Below are positions 32,089 through 42,639 of a stretch of 64,000 nt of DNA, piece after piece (position 1 is the first letter of the stretch; each line of letters begins with the position of its first letter). The position numbers and the translations under genes are program-made. Under the pieces are notes generated by a model. It searched no databases, was not told where the DNA came from, and saw nothing but the letters and a program-made list of their open reading frames with translations. Origin of the DNA: Calamus simplicifolius (taxonomy: Eukaryota; Streptophyta; Magnoliopsida; Arecales; Arecaceae); assembly GCA_900491605.1 (NCBI GenBank), contig UESW01004079.1:807328-871327 (forward strand), given 5' to 3'.

Positions 32089-32262
32089 AGAGAGCAAGTT
32101 ATGCCATGGAGGCGATCTGTGATCAGATGGGGAAGAAGCAAAGCAAACCATTACACACCCAGAGAGCAAGTTATGCCATGGAGGCGATCTGTGATCAGAA
32201 TGAAGCAAAGCAAACCATTACACGTCATAGCGGTTATGCCATGGAGGCGATTTGTGATCAGA
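32089..32262 (+). repeat. Two and a half tandem units of about 66-72 bp
   Basis: Each unit starts AGAGCAAGTTATGCCATGG and contains GGCGATCTGTGATCAGA. Copies start near 32089 and 32161, and a partial third at about 32231. They create an open frame 31944-32318 that I do not regard as a gene. Confidence 0.8.
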
Positions 32263-32384
32263 TAACCGATCCCTCCGCACTGAGGAAGATTGCTACTAAT
32301 GATATGATGACGTATTAGAGGAGAGTCGATACATGTTGGTATTAGTGAGTCGGCGTTGGCTGCCTCGTTAAGCTTGATTTCTAC

Positions 32385-32671
32385 TCCGGATTTGATAGCC
32401 CAAAAGCTATTCCTGGATAAATGTACAGGATAGCATTTATCCAGGGGATAGCTGAGGGAATGAGTACATTTTTAAAATTACAAGTCTGCATTAAGAGATA
32501 ACTTTAATTGTTCCTGAATTCCTAGGAAAGAAGTTGAGGGATAACCCATGGTTAAACATGAGTATTCCTCTGATTAAACTTTTTTAAACATATCCCCTCT
32601 AGCTATAGCATTTAAAAATAAAAAAAAATATCCATAAAATATCATCCCTTATCTCCATATCAAATACTACC
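32385..32671. mobile_element. Degenerate relative of the 61.6-kb MITE
   Basis: Shares GGATAGC, ATTTATCCAGGGGATAG, GGGATAACCCATGGTTAA and the terminal ATCAAATACTACCT with the intact MITE at 61583-61927. The left terminal repeat is not recognisable. Confidence 0.55.
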
Positions 32672-33102
32672 TAATGACTTCCAAAGAGAGCTTGACCTCA
32701 ATTGAAAGGACTTCACAAAAGATTTAGAAAGTCGAGAACAAAAAAAAAAAACGCACACACGCACATACACCCCCCTCGCCTCCCCTCCCCCCCGCCCCAC
32801 CACACACACACCTGATGATGTTGACCTGGTTGGTTCCTTTTTTTTATAAAAAACAAAAAAAAAAAACAAAAGCTGCAGTCTAAGATGGTCCATCGGATTC
32901 TGATCCAACGGCCGATAGTGCACGGAGATAACTGCGTTCAGTTTTTTTTTTTAAGGGAATCACGATTCGGGGCTTTTTATTATTATTATTATTTAAAACA
33001 AATCTGCGATTCAGTGGTCAATTTCGCCAGAATTGCTTGCGGAGGGACGTCCGTGGTGAGCTGTACTCCAGAACCACCTTTCTTGCGACGAGGCAACTCC
33101 GG
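32672..33102 (+). promoter_or_regulatory. Upstream region and 5' UTR of COX6B
   Basis: Contains A-, C- and T-rich simple tracts (32738-32855) and a (TTA)n-like run (32979-32992). The 80 bp before the ATG are GC-richer and look like transcribed leader. I see no certain TATA box; the AT run at 32979-32999 is the best candidate. Confidence 0.35.
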
Positions 33103-36100
33103 ATGGCGGAGGTAAGCGGCCCCCCACCTTTCTCCTACTCTGGATTCATTGGTCTCACGATCGCTTGATTTAACCCTAGTTTTCCAGGTCCTTTTCTCTT
33201 TTCTCCTCATTTTGTCTATTAGATCGTCTACGGATCTGTTAAATTAAAATAAATTCTCATATTAAAACAAATTAGGGTTGCTGGATTTTTTTTAAATTTT
33301 TTCCTGGTTTCTTTTACTGTAAAATATGCGTAATCCATGGACCTAGGGTTTCTTGATCTTGTTATATAATTTCGATTCCACGCGGCTTTATTCCTTTTTC
33401 TAAACAAAAACCGAAGTACCTTTCGGTTGTTTTAGAAAGTTTTGATCATAAGTGACTTCGAATAAATTTCACCGTTTGCCTCCCACTGAAGAAAATGGTA
33501 GGCTACATTTGAGGCATTATGCGGCGTGCTTCTTGATCATTGGAAGATCATCTGAGTGATTAGAATGGGTCGTAGTACGTTGAGGTTCAATATCTTGGAA
33601 CTCTCTAACCATTTTATTTTTTAAATGGTTCAATAATTATTTTGAGCTTCATGTATCATTAGGTTTGCGATTAAAATCAAATGTTGTAATGATTTCAAAG
33701 CATAATCACTATGTTAAGTTAGGGTAATGTAGAAATTACAGGGCAGTGACTTTAAATATGAAATTTGAGTTCTTATTCAGCAATTATATATGAATAACCA
33801 TTCTACGTTTGCCAATATTGATAAAGTAAGCCTTTTGCTTGTTAAAAGAGCAGATAATAGAATGAATGAGCAAAGAAATCTCTGCATTTTTCTTCACCTT
33901 CAAAGTACAAGGATCATGGGTATTTATACCTATTTTGTGTATATATATATATATATATTACGAAATTACAAAAATTAGAATCTTTTGATTTCTTCTAATC
34001 ACTCAATGATTTGTTCAGTCAATCTTTGACTACAATCTTCATAATTTACCTAATCAGCATGTGATTATACTCCCTTATGATTCATTAAACCAGAATGCAG
34101 AATTCCTAGATTATTGCTTATTATATTTAAGAAAAATATAGCAAATTAAAATCCCTTGATTATCATGAATTAATCCATGATTTGCTCAATCAGCCTTTCA
34201 TTGTAATCTTCCATGGTTCACTTAATCAGAATTCTTGATTACCGCCTACAGTGCTTATGTAATACTAATTTAACACTTCTTTCTATTGATTGAATATCTA
34301 AAGGGCCCCTGCCAGCACACGGAAGAATTTTTTTTAAAAATAAAAATAGATGATATAAATACATTGAAATTTAGTATCGACATATACACAATCTGTTCCA
34401 TCTAATTTAATAAGTAATGACAGTTCTAGTGGTTGTAAGGTGGATTCAACTTATTCATAGTATGTTGAATTCTCCATTTGCGTATGCTTTTATGAAGTTG
34501 CTCCGGAAAATCCTGGAGTTACGAATATAATCTCCGAGGTTTGCCATCTTGATATCATACTTCATACTAGCTCTACACTGATAAAATAACGGTATGCCCA
34601 GTACTTGAATCGGTTCAGCATATCGAGACTCAATACGCATCGGTATCGAGTCTCAGTTTGGTATGATACAGTGTGGTACTCCTCGTATAGAGCAGTACAC
34701 AGGTGTATCATGATCATCTTAGAATTACATAACTATGATTTTTAATTATATGTTTCTAAGTTGTCTGTTCCTCTAAATTTTCTTAGATGTTTATTGATTA
34801 TTCTTGAATGGTTCCATACCTCACACCTAACCATGTCATTCTAAGATGCTGTTGCCTTTAGTTTCCATTTGATTTTTTATGCTTAAGTATTAATTTCCTA
34901 TTTGGTTGCTTGAAAGCTTTGTCTGAACCTTTTTTCTTCTCTTAGTTATGAGATTGCGCATGGAGAATATTTCATGCTAACCTTTGGTATTGCTGTGTGT
35001 TTATCTATTAGATTGAGCTGAAAACTGCACCAGCTGATTTTCGCTTTCCCACGACAAATCAGACGAGGCACTGTTTCACTCGCTACATTGAATATCACAA
35101 GTATGCTTGTTTTATATCTTCTGTGCCTGTTTGATGTATAATTAGCATGTTGACTTACAGACTGTCTAGTGCATCTTCTATTGTTGATGCCCATCTAAAA
35201 GTGTAAATGTAATTAGCTAGACAATATGACTGCAAATGCAGGTGTTTGAATGCTAAAGGTGAAGATGCTGCTGAGTGTCAAAAATTTGCCAGATACTATA
35301 GATCTCTATGCCCTGTGGAATGGGTGAGTATTTATGCCTGCTGTTTTATCACATTTGTCTTTCAGTCTAGTTTTTACTTGTATCTTTGATATTTATTATC
35401 AGCCTCATGGAACCATTATTTCCATCTTTTAGTAGAGTTTCTTTTGATCTCCAGTATTTGTGATTGGTTTTATTGTTCTAAGTTCGATCCCTTATATTTT
35501 GAGAAATTTGTGATGCAACTTAATGTAGACTGTAAACTTGGTAACCATTCCGTTGTTTGGTTCATATGAAGTCTAGGGCCCTATTTGTTTGCTAAGAAAG
35601 CATGAGAGAAGAAAGAAGGAGAACAATCTATACAGTCGTCTAGTAAAAATAAATTGTGAGAGAATAAGTAGAAGGTAATGGCTAATATATTTTTTAATAA
35701 GACTAGAATTTTTTCCTCCAGAAGTAGTGATTTTAAAGGGAAAATAAAGATGGTCAAGTAATTTAGCATAAGACATTTATATATCGATATATAGTTACTA
35801 TATTGCTCACAACTTCCATTGCAATTTTCTTATCCCAACACAAAATCGAGAAAATTTTTGATTTACTTTTCTTTCCTTTTTGTCTATTCCTATATCTTGC
35901 TTGTTGAATTAAATTCTTATGGTTATGTTAGACTACATTTTTGCATCATGAGCATCAGTTCTATATCAGATTATTTAAATTTGACAGCAATTGATTTGCA
36001 TGTCAAGCATAGAGAATGTAAATATATTTGGGAGTGGAGATTAGTATTGCTTGATGATCATTGCCAGCCAAAATCAGGTAAAAGAAGGGGTTTGCAAACT

Positions 36101-39100
36101 TGCAATTGTGGAATTGGACTGCTGTGCATAAGGAAAATCCTAGGAAAGAGTGACAGGTACTTGGGTGGGTCTGGACAAGAGAACATTGCTAGATGCAGGA
36201 GAGTTATAGGGGAAAGGACATATGAACATTAAGCTCATGATCACTGTATTACTGTTGGTGCATTATAGATGTAATAGTAGAAAAAGTGAACAGAACGCTA
36301 AGAGTAATAGTAGGGGTCGCAATTGGATCAGATTGGATCATAAACGGATTGGGTCTAGTACGGGTTGACCATAAAAACCATCAACCTTAACTCAACCCAT
36401 TTTTAAACAGATTAGAATTTAAAATCTGAATCTGACCTGTTTAATAAACAGGTAGCCCGACCGACCTACTTAACCTGTTAACCGATAATAAAAGGATCAA
36501 ATATAAACCTATTTAACTTGTTAACCAGTAATATAAATGGGTTGGATAAACAGTTCAATCTGAATCAACCCAACCTAACTAGTTATTTAAATGGGTTAAA
36601 TGGATTAGGGACATAAAATCTGAACCTAACTCACTTAATATAGGGGTCAAGATGGGTTAACTTATTTACGACCCAAACTTGTTTAACCCTAACCCAGATT
36701 TGCTTATTGTAGGTTGGACACAGATCGGATAAACAGGTCAGTATAATATTGCTACCCCTAGATAATAGGTAGTGGGTATTGGATTGCAGCTATAGGTGGA
36801 GGCCTCATGGTTATACATATAATAGCTGACAATATGAAAAAGAGGCTTCGTAATGTGGGTTAAGAGACAAGATTGTGATGAGAGATCGATGGCTGTGTTT
36901 CCTTACTAAACAATAGATAATTGAAAACATAGCTGAATTTTCTTGAAAAGGTAAAATTGAAACTTTTCAGTTTTAGTACTAACCAATTTCTGTTTGTTTC
37001 TTGTTTTTGATTTTCCTGTTGACATGCTTATGGGCCTTAATTATTGTATACATGAACAATAGGCTTTTGCCATTTCTTCATTTTTAAATCAAATGAGGTT
37101 TTACCATCTTTAATGTGTTTCAGTAAACAGCTAGTTGTTAACTTCCATGTGGTCTAATTCATTCCTTTTGGTTGTGTTTTTTTTTTTTTTTTTTTTTTTT
37201 TTTTGGGTTTTTAGCATCTTATGTTGAATAAACATATCAAACATATATTTTTCCCGATATTGGCATATTCTTAGTAAGAGCTTCAATCTTATATAAGACA
37301 ACTATAAAATTGGTTATGCTTTATAGTATGGAATGTTGGACAGTTAGAAAATTAAATATACACAAGATGAATGTAGCTAAATGAGAATATTGAGATATAT
37401 GTGTGGTATTATGAGGAAAGATTAAATAAAAAATGAAATCAAAAATAAAAAATGAAATCAAAAATAAAAAATGAAATCATTTATAAAAAGATAGAGGTAG
37501 GTAGCACCAAGGGAGAACAAATTAAGAGAAAAATGACTTAGCTAGTTTGGACATTTATAACGTAGACCTAGAAATGCATGGAATGATTTCATATATGTAG
37601 AAGAAAATAGAGATAGAGGTAGACCAAAAACTATATAGGAGGAAGTCATAAAGAAGATTTAAAATTTTTACATTTTACTGAAAAAATGACTAAAAACTAG
37701 GCAGAATAAAAAAAAAAAAAAAGGACTCAGGTAGCCAACCCCAACTAATTTGAGATTAAGGCTTCGTTGTTATTGTTGGGTTTCCATCTAATATAGAGTT
37801 CTTTCAGTTCTTGAATTATCCATCATATCATATATAAAATCAATAATTAGCTTATTAGCTTGAATGAGAAATAAAGTTGTTCATGGACCAATTTGGAATT
37901 CTCTTGTTTTTGGATGAGCCTAGGTTGCTTTATTAGGTATCATGCTGAAAAATAGTTGCTTTGCATGATAAGCTGCACTCAAAGAATGTTTTGTTAAATT
38001 ATAAGATCATGTTGGACCTATATGATCATAATGCTTGTTATGTTAGGATTATCTTGGCCTACATTGGTTTTGCATGTGAAATTGGATTTTGTTTTAGATG
38101 TAGACCTGGTATGATCATGTTGTCTGTCTATCCTTTATGAGAAAGAGAGATTATGTCAAATATCAATTAGATCTACATCATTTCATAGAAATTTTATGGC
38201 TTGGAAATATCATCATGGTTAACTCCGTCTATGTATAAAGGTTTTATGCATAGCTGGTCCCAAGCTTAGATAAAGGAGGATTGTAGGAGGTTGATGGCTA
38301 ACGTAAAACTATAGTCATGCTATAAGATTTATGTAGTCGACTCTAACTAGTTTGGAATTAGGGTTTTTTTTTGTTGTTGTTGTGGAAAAATCATCATGGT
38401 TCTTATTTTAGATTTGGATCAGGTTGTAAGTCTCTTCCACATAATTACATATTCTAACATCCAGGATAATAAAGTCAAGAAGGAAAGTTCGTTCAACTAT
38501 CAAGCATCAGTGTCGGACACATGTAGGAACTGGATGGCATTATCTCTCTCACATTATTTGTGATCATGACTGGCACCTTTTATGTCCTTTCTTTGCATTG
38601 AAAGCTGAATGAGAATTGGTCAGTGAAGAGGAAATCGAAACTAATACCATTGTGTGAAAGTGGTCTGATGACAACTAGCTGTCACCATCTCAGTTATCAG
38701 ATTCAAGTTTCAGCAAAATAAGAACAACATGCTTGGTTTTCTGGGACCTGGGAGCAACTAAAGATTTGATAGGGAGAAGATAAGAAAATAAGTTTATCTT
38801 GACCAGAGAATATGGATTTTTTGTGAATGATGTTCCTACCTGATAAATACCTTTTTCTTCCTTCTTCTTTCTTCTCTCCAAGTGTATAATCTCCAGCAAG
38901 AAACTAAATTTAGGGACTACATGGAAGAGTTTGATATCTTGGGGCATTGCGGGGCACTGGATCTAGATATTTGCTTTTTATATTTCCTTTTTATGAATGT
39001 GGGTTTACTTTAGACCAATTGCTTTCCAATTATACTTGTAATTTGATACAAGATCACTGTTGGAGGTGGAGAAGTTTTTGAAGAAATTGACTGGTTGTGT

Positions 39101-41116
39101 GACAGGTAGCATGCACATTTGATCTCTTGTAGCAATGTGTGGCACTGGATATAGAGGAGCAAATATTAACTTGTTATATTTCAATCTGGGATTAGTTTAG
39201 GCCAATTGCTTTCCAGTTATACTTGTAATTTGATACAAGCTTGCTGTTGGAGGTGGAGAAGCTTTTGAAGAAAATGATTGCTTGTGTGACAGGTTGAGGT
39301 AGCATGGACATTTGATAGTCTACTCTGTTAATGAATACTTTAACCAATGGATCGACAACCACAAGAAGCTTTCTGGACCTGTAAAAGCTGTTAATATGCC
39401 TACTGTTCAGAATTGATGAAGGTCCAAATGCTTGATGGGTCATCAAGCTGGTCTAGTGCCGAGGATGTCATCTGAATTAGGCTTTAAGCATTTGCACTGT
39501 GTTCTCATCTCTTAGTGTCTCAATAATACGATCATCATCCATTTTATCAGGAAGCTGAAGGTGCTGAGTTTAAGTTTGATCGTGGTCCTAAATGTTGAAG
39601 GATAATATAAAATGGAATCATCATGGAGGGGCCTTGATTATTAGATGCATGAACACCATGTTGGTTGAAGAGAGTGATCGGTGCTTTCCTATATTTATGG
39701 ACATATCATAGTACATCAGAATGTGCATATTATATTTATTAATGCTGATAATTTGGGAGAATGTTGTTGTTCAAGAAGATTATGAACAAGTTGAATATCA
39801 ACATGGTTGACAACTTGACTTCTTACAGTTCACATGCTTGAATAGAGGAAGTGAGGTAAAGGCCACAAAATGTTGCTTATTTTTCTTTTGCATCGTTGGA
39901 TACACTTTCTTGATTATGGTTAAGGTACTTTAGATATTGTAAAATTTATTAAGTTGTTCTTGTGGATGCATTTTATCAGTTACTTGGGACATGATTTTGA
40001 GTAGTGGTCCATATGAGGTATACCTTATTATCGGCAAGGAACTGTTACGTAGTACATCTCCTGTTCTAATTGTTGGTGCCAGACACTATATTAGGATACC
40101 AAAGCTGGTGATTAAAACCTTGTTTGCAGATGCTGTCATGGTACAGCAATAGAGTGGTTTATGATGACTGTTTTGAGCTTTAGTCTGGTGTCCTTGGCAG
40201 TCAGTTGGACTGTTCATTCGATGTGTCAAAGTTCCTTCTAAGATGCCAATGTTATTGTAGAACAAGTATGCTTTTAAGGGTCTGTTTGGATCTTTGGAGG
40301 TAAAGGGAGGGCGTCAACATTTTTTTGTCTGGAAAGGAGGCAAGGGGAATGGAGAGCAATGCATATATTCATCGTGTTGAAATAAAGAGAGAGGGATAAG
40401 GAGGGGACATGGGCCAGCTGCCTATTAGGAACAGAACGAGATGCCTTGGATTTTTAAGGCTTAAGTGTAATTTTAAATTTAAAAATTTATATAATTAACA
40501 AATAAGGCCAAAAAAGTTGTAAACCATTTCACTCTTCCTCTTTACCGTTCAATTTGGAGGTTAAAGAAATTGGGACTTTGAGGGGAATGATAGTTTTTAT
40601 TACCCTCATTCCTTTTCTCTTTACACCTCCTTCCCAAATAGGAGTTTTTACCCTAAATGGCCACAATCAAGACGTTGGAAGCAAATTTCCTTGCAAGATA
40701 CGTGAGGACAAATTGTCCTTGAATTTAAAACAGGTTCAATACCAGAAGCCAGAAGTTGAGTTGGGACAAACTATTTTGATCAGATTTCAGTCGTCATTCC
40801 AATGCAGCAGCCATCTACTCTCAATCGAACTGTGTTGCTAGCACTCTATTTTCCTTTCTGTTGAGTGAACTCTTTCTGATGCTTTTTGGAACGTACGTGT
40901 CTTCTTCCTATTTTCGTTATTATTATTCTTATTAGTCATCAGTGGTAATATGCCTATGCAACTTTTTTACGGTCTTGCAGCCTTTTCGCACTTTATTTAT
41001 GACTCACTAAAATGTTCTCTCTTCCTTTCTATTAACCCTTGTTGGTTTCCTCACCGATCCAGATTGAGAAATGGGATGAGCAAAGGGAGAATGGCACTTT
41101 TCCTGGCCCCCTCTAA
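33103..41116 (+). CDS. COX6B: Cytochrome c oxidase subunit 6b (COX6B/COX12), four exons
   Basis: Exons join 33103-33111, 35012-35100, 35242-35323 and 41063-41116 (introns 1900, 141 and 5739 bp; GTAAGC..TTAG, GTATGC..GCAG, GTGAGT..CCAG). The product is 77 residues, starting MAEIELKTAPADFRFPTTNQ and ending ENGTFPGPL, the usual size of the short plant COX6B. It is a peripheral subunit of respiratory complex IV on the intermembrane-space side, where it stabilises the oxidase dimer. The twin cysteine motif is complete: C-X9-C (HC..KC) in exons 2-3 and C-X10-C (EC..LC) in exon 3, for disulphides formed by Mia40-type import. Exon 1 codes only for Met-Ala-Glu. All phases agree and there is no stop or frameshift. 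The last intron is unusually long and filled with transposon remnants. Confidence 0.95.
33937..33959. repeat. (TA)n in COX6B intron 1
   Basis: About 11 TA units. The rest of intron 1 is T-rich, as is usual for plant introns, with no other feature seen. Confidence 0.85.
36311..36760. mobile_element. hAT-type MITE in COX6B intron 3
   Basis: 450 bp with termini TAGGGGTCGCAAT and ATTGCTACCCCTA, a 13-bp inverted repeat with one mismatch. The flanking 8-mers AGTAATAG (36303-36310) and GATAATAG (36761-36768) match at six positions. The inside is rich in GGGTTAA/TTAACC words and has no ORF. The 8-bp duplication and TAGGGGT end fit the hAT superfamily. Confidence 0.75.
37177..37204. repeat. Poly(T) tract
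   Basis: 28 uninterrupted T in intron 3; possibly the tail of a minus-strand retroposed sequence. Confidence 0.8.
37291..37779 (+). mobile_element. 3' end of an RTE-type LINE in COX6B intron 3
   Basis: Translation of 37318-37430, allowing one indel, gives MLYSMECWTVRKLNIHKMN and MRILRYMCGIMRKD, the conserved C-terminal end of RTE-clade reverse transcriptases. The copy ends CCAACTAATTTGAGATTAAG GCTTCG followed by (TTG)n-like sequence, the usual RTE 3' tail. It is 5'-truncated, with many changes and an internal 19-bp triplication (37427-37481). Confidence 0.8.
38225..38386 (+). mobile_element. Second short RTE-type LINE 3' end
   Basis: Ends TAACTAGTTTGGAATTAGGG followed by T-run and GTTGTTGTTG, like the copy at 37779. 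Upstream is AGCTGGTCCCAAGCTTAGAT AAAGGAGG, also typical of this family. About 160 bp. Confidence 0.6.
38950..39325. repeat. Tandem duplication (period about 187 bp) in COX6B intron 3
   Basis: GCTTTCCAATTATACTTGTA at 39021 recurs as GCTTTCCAGTTATACTTGTA about 187 bp downstream. Flanking blocks (GCACTGGAT.TAGA, TGTTGGAGGTGGAGAAG, TGTGTGACAGG, CACATTTGAT/GACATTTGAT) repeat in the same order. Confidence 0.8.
40278..40644. mobile_element. Tourist-like MITE candidate in COX6B intron 3
   Basis: Left end GGGTCTGTTTGGATC.TTGGAGGTAAAG; the right end read in reverse is CTCCTATTTGGGAAGGAGGTGTAAAG. These are imperfect inverted ends with the GGNCNNTTTGG character of PIF/Tourist MITEs. The TWA duplication is not clean. 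Confidence 0.45.
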
Positions 41117-41271
41117 ATAAGCAGCAATGTGTAGATTGTTCTGCTCTTGGCCGCTGCTTTGCCACGTTCCTAGTGTTGGTCCAAGCCTGTGGTTTGCTTT
41201 GCTGTTACAGAATGTTGCTAGCGACCGCGTGCCAGCCTTTATTTTCATTATGCCTTTGAACGTTGTGCTCA

Positions 41272-41277
41272 AATAAA
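41272..41277 (+). terminator. Polyadenylation signal of COX6B
   Basis: AATAAA 156 bp after the stop codon in an otherwise ORF-free, T/G-rich 3' UTR. Confidence 0.6.
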
Positions 41278-41283
41278 AGGATG

Positions 41284-42526
41284 ACTGATTATATGTTATG
41301 TATGGTTGCTTGCAGATCGTGTCCTTGTAAACCAACTCAATTGCCTGCATGTTGTTTTTGTTGTTGTCTTTTTTTTATTATTCTTGGTTGGCTGTCCCAC
41401 TGTAACTTTGCTTTATGTAGCTTCAGGAAGCACCTGCATGGAATTATTAATAGTAATTAAATCCGAAGGGGCGATCTCTTATGCATCATCTTCGAGCATC
41501 TGTTCGCCGCTAGTAAACATTCGTGCGTGGATTTTTTTTTGGAAAGGTACGGATGCGCTACCGCATTATTGTGACATGAGAAGTGGCCCACAACTAATGG
41601 AGAGTAGTAACGCACGGGAGAATCTCCGGTGGGAGAGAAGCAGGAAGGGTCAACATAATCATGAAGGTGGGGTCAATCGTGCCACTATAGATAAAAGCTA
41701 AGATGGTAGAAGATTGGGTGGAGGACGATTGGTATGACTAAACTTGTTAAAAGGGCAGGGAGAGGCGATAAGTTTTTGTCGTATCCAGTGAGAACTGCTG
41801 GGGCTTGCGTCCCGTCGTCCTTATCCGAGGGACTTGAGGTCTGAGATTTTGCCAGGCAGAGAGCTGGTTCAAATCCTGATCTGCGTGTGTCTATATATAT
41901 ATATAGGGAGAGGGCTACCATGCGGTGTAGCTCAGTTTGCAAAGCATAATTTATAGAGTATTGCTTCTTCAATTCTTACATAATTTATCAATAAGTCATT
42001 TTATGAAAGTAGTTGTTGGCCTGGTAACAGATGAAAGATGGTGCGCTAGGAAAAAATTTATTGCATCGATTATCGGTATAATAAACATATATCATATTAA
42101 TCGTACGTTTGTATCATTTCGCATATGATGCGTATTAAGATTTGTGGGGTCTCCATGCGCGGTGCAGTGAAACTTTTGCCCCGCGCTCCATGGGTAAGTT
42201 TTATCGGTCACATCTTCCATGTTTGTTGGGTCCCGTCAAGTTTTCTCGATCGCACCTTCAAAGTTCGTCGGACGCTTCACGTCAATACTTTCTATTAGAC
42301 AAATTTTACTGACTACACCGTCAAGAGTCCCATCATGTCAATTCTTAGTGGGCCTAAAGAAAATTGGGTCCTCAAGCGTTTTGTATATAATGGTGAGTGG
42401 AAAGCTAACGTCAGTATGTTCTGTTATTTTGTTAACGCATTATTTCAAATCGTGGGATGGAAAACTTGGTACGAACTTGGGAATGTGGGACCTACAAAAA
42501 TCGTGGTATGATCTTCGTGCGTATAT
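41284..42526. other. Intergenic region downstream of COX6B
   Basis: No gene recognised. The segment 41800-41890 includes GAGCTGGTTCAAATCCTGAT, which resembles a tRNA T-arm (B box) and may be a tRNA or SINE relic. A (TA)n tract lies at about 41892-41905. Confidence 0.4.
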
Positions 42527-42639
42527 CAATTTTTTTTTTATTTATTTTTTTACATACGAAAAATCAGACTAGTATAAGTTGTGTTAAGTCCGATATATCA
42601 AAAAATAAAATTAGAAAAAATAAGCGGATACGGATCCCT

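Noticed and set aside
31944..32318. 124-codon ORF with repeated YAMEAICDQ
   Set aside because: Arises from a 66-72 bp tandem repeat; kept as a repeat and a finding, not as a gene.
35572..35990. MITE starting GGGCCCTATTTGTTTGC
   Set aside because: No matching right terminus or TWA duplication could be found.
35819..36232. 137-codon ORF in COX6B intron 3
   Set aside because: AT-rich intronic sequence without domain similarity; lies between well-supported exons.
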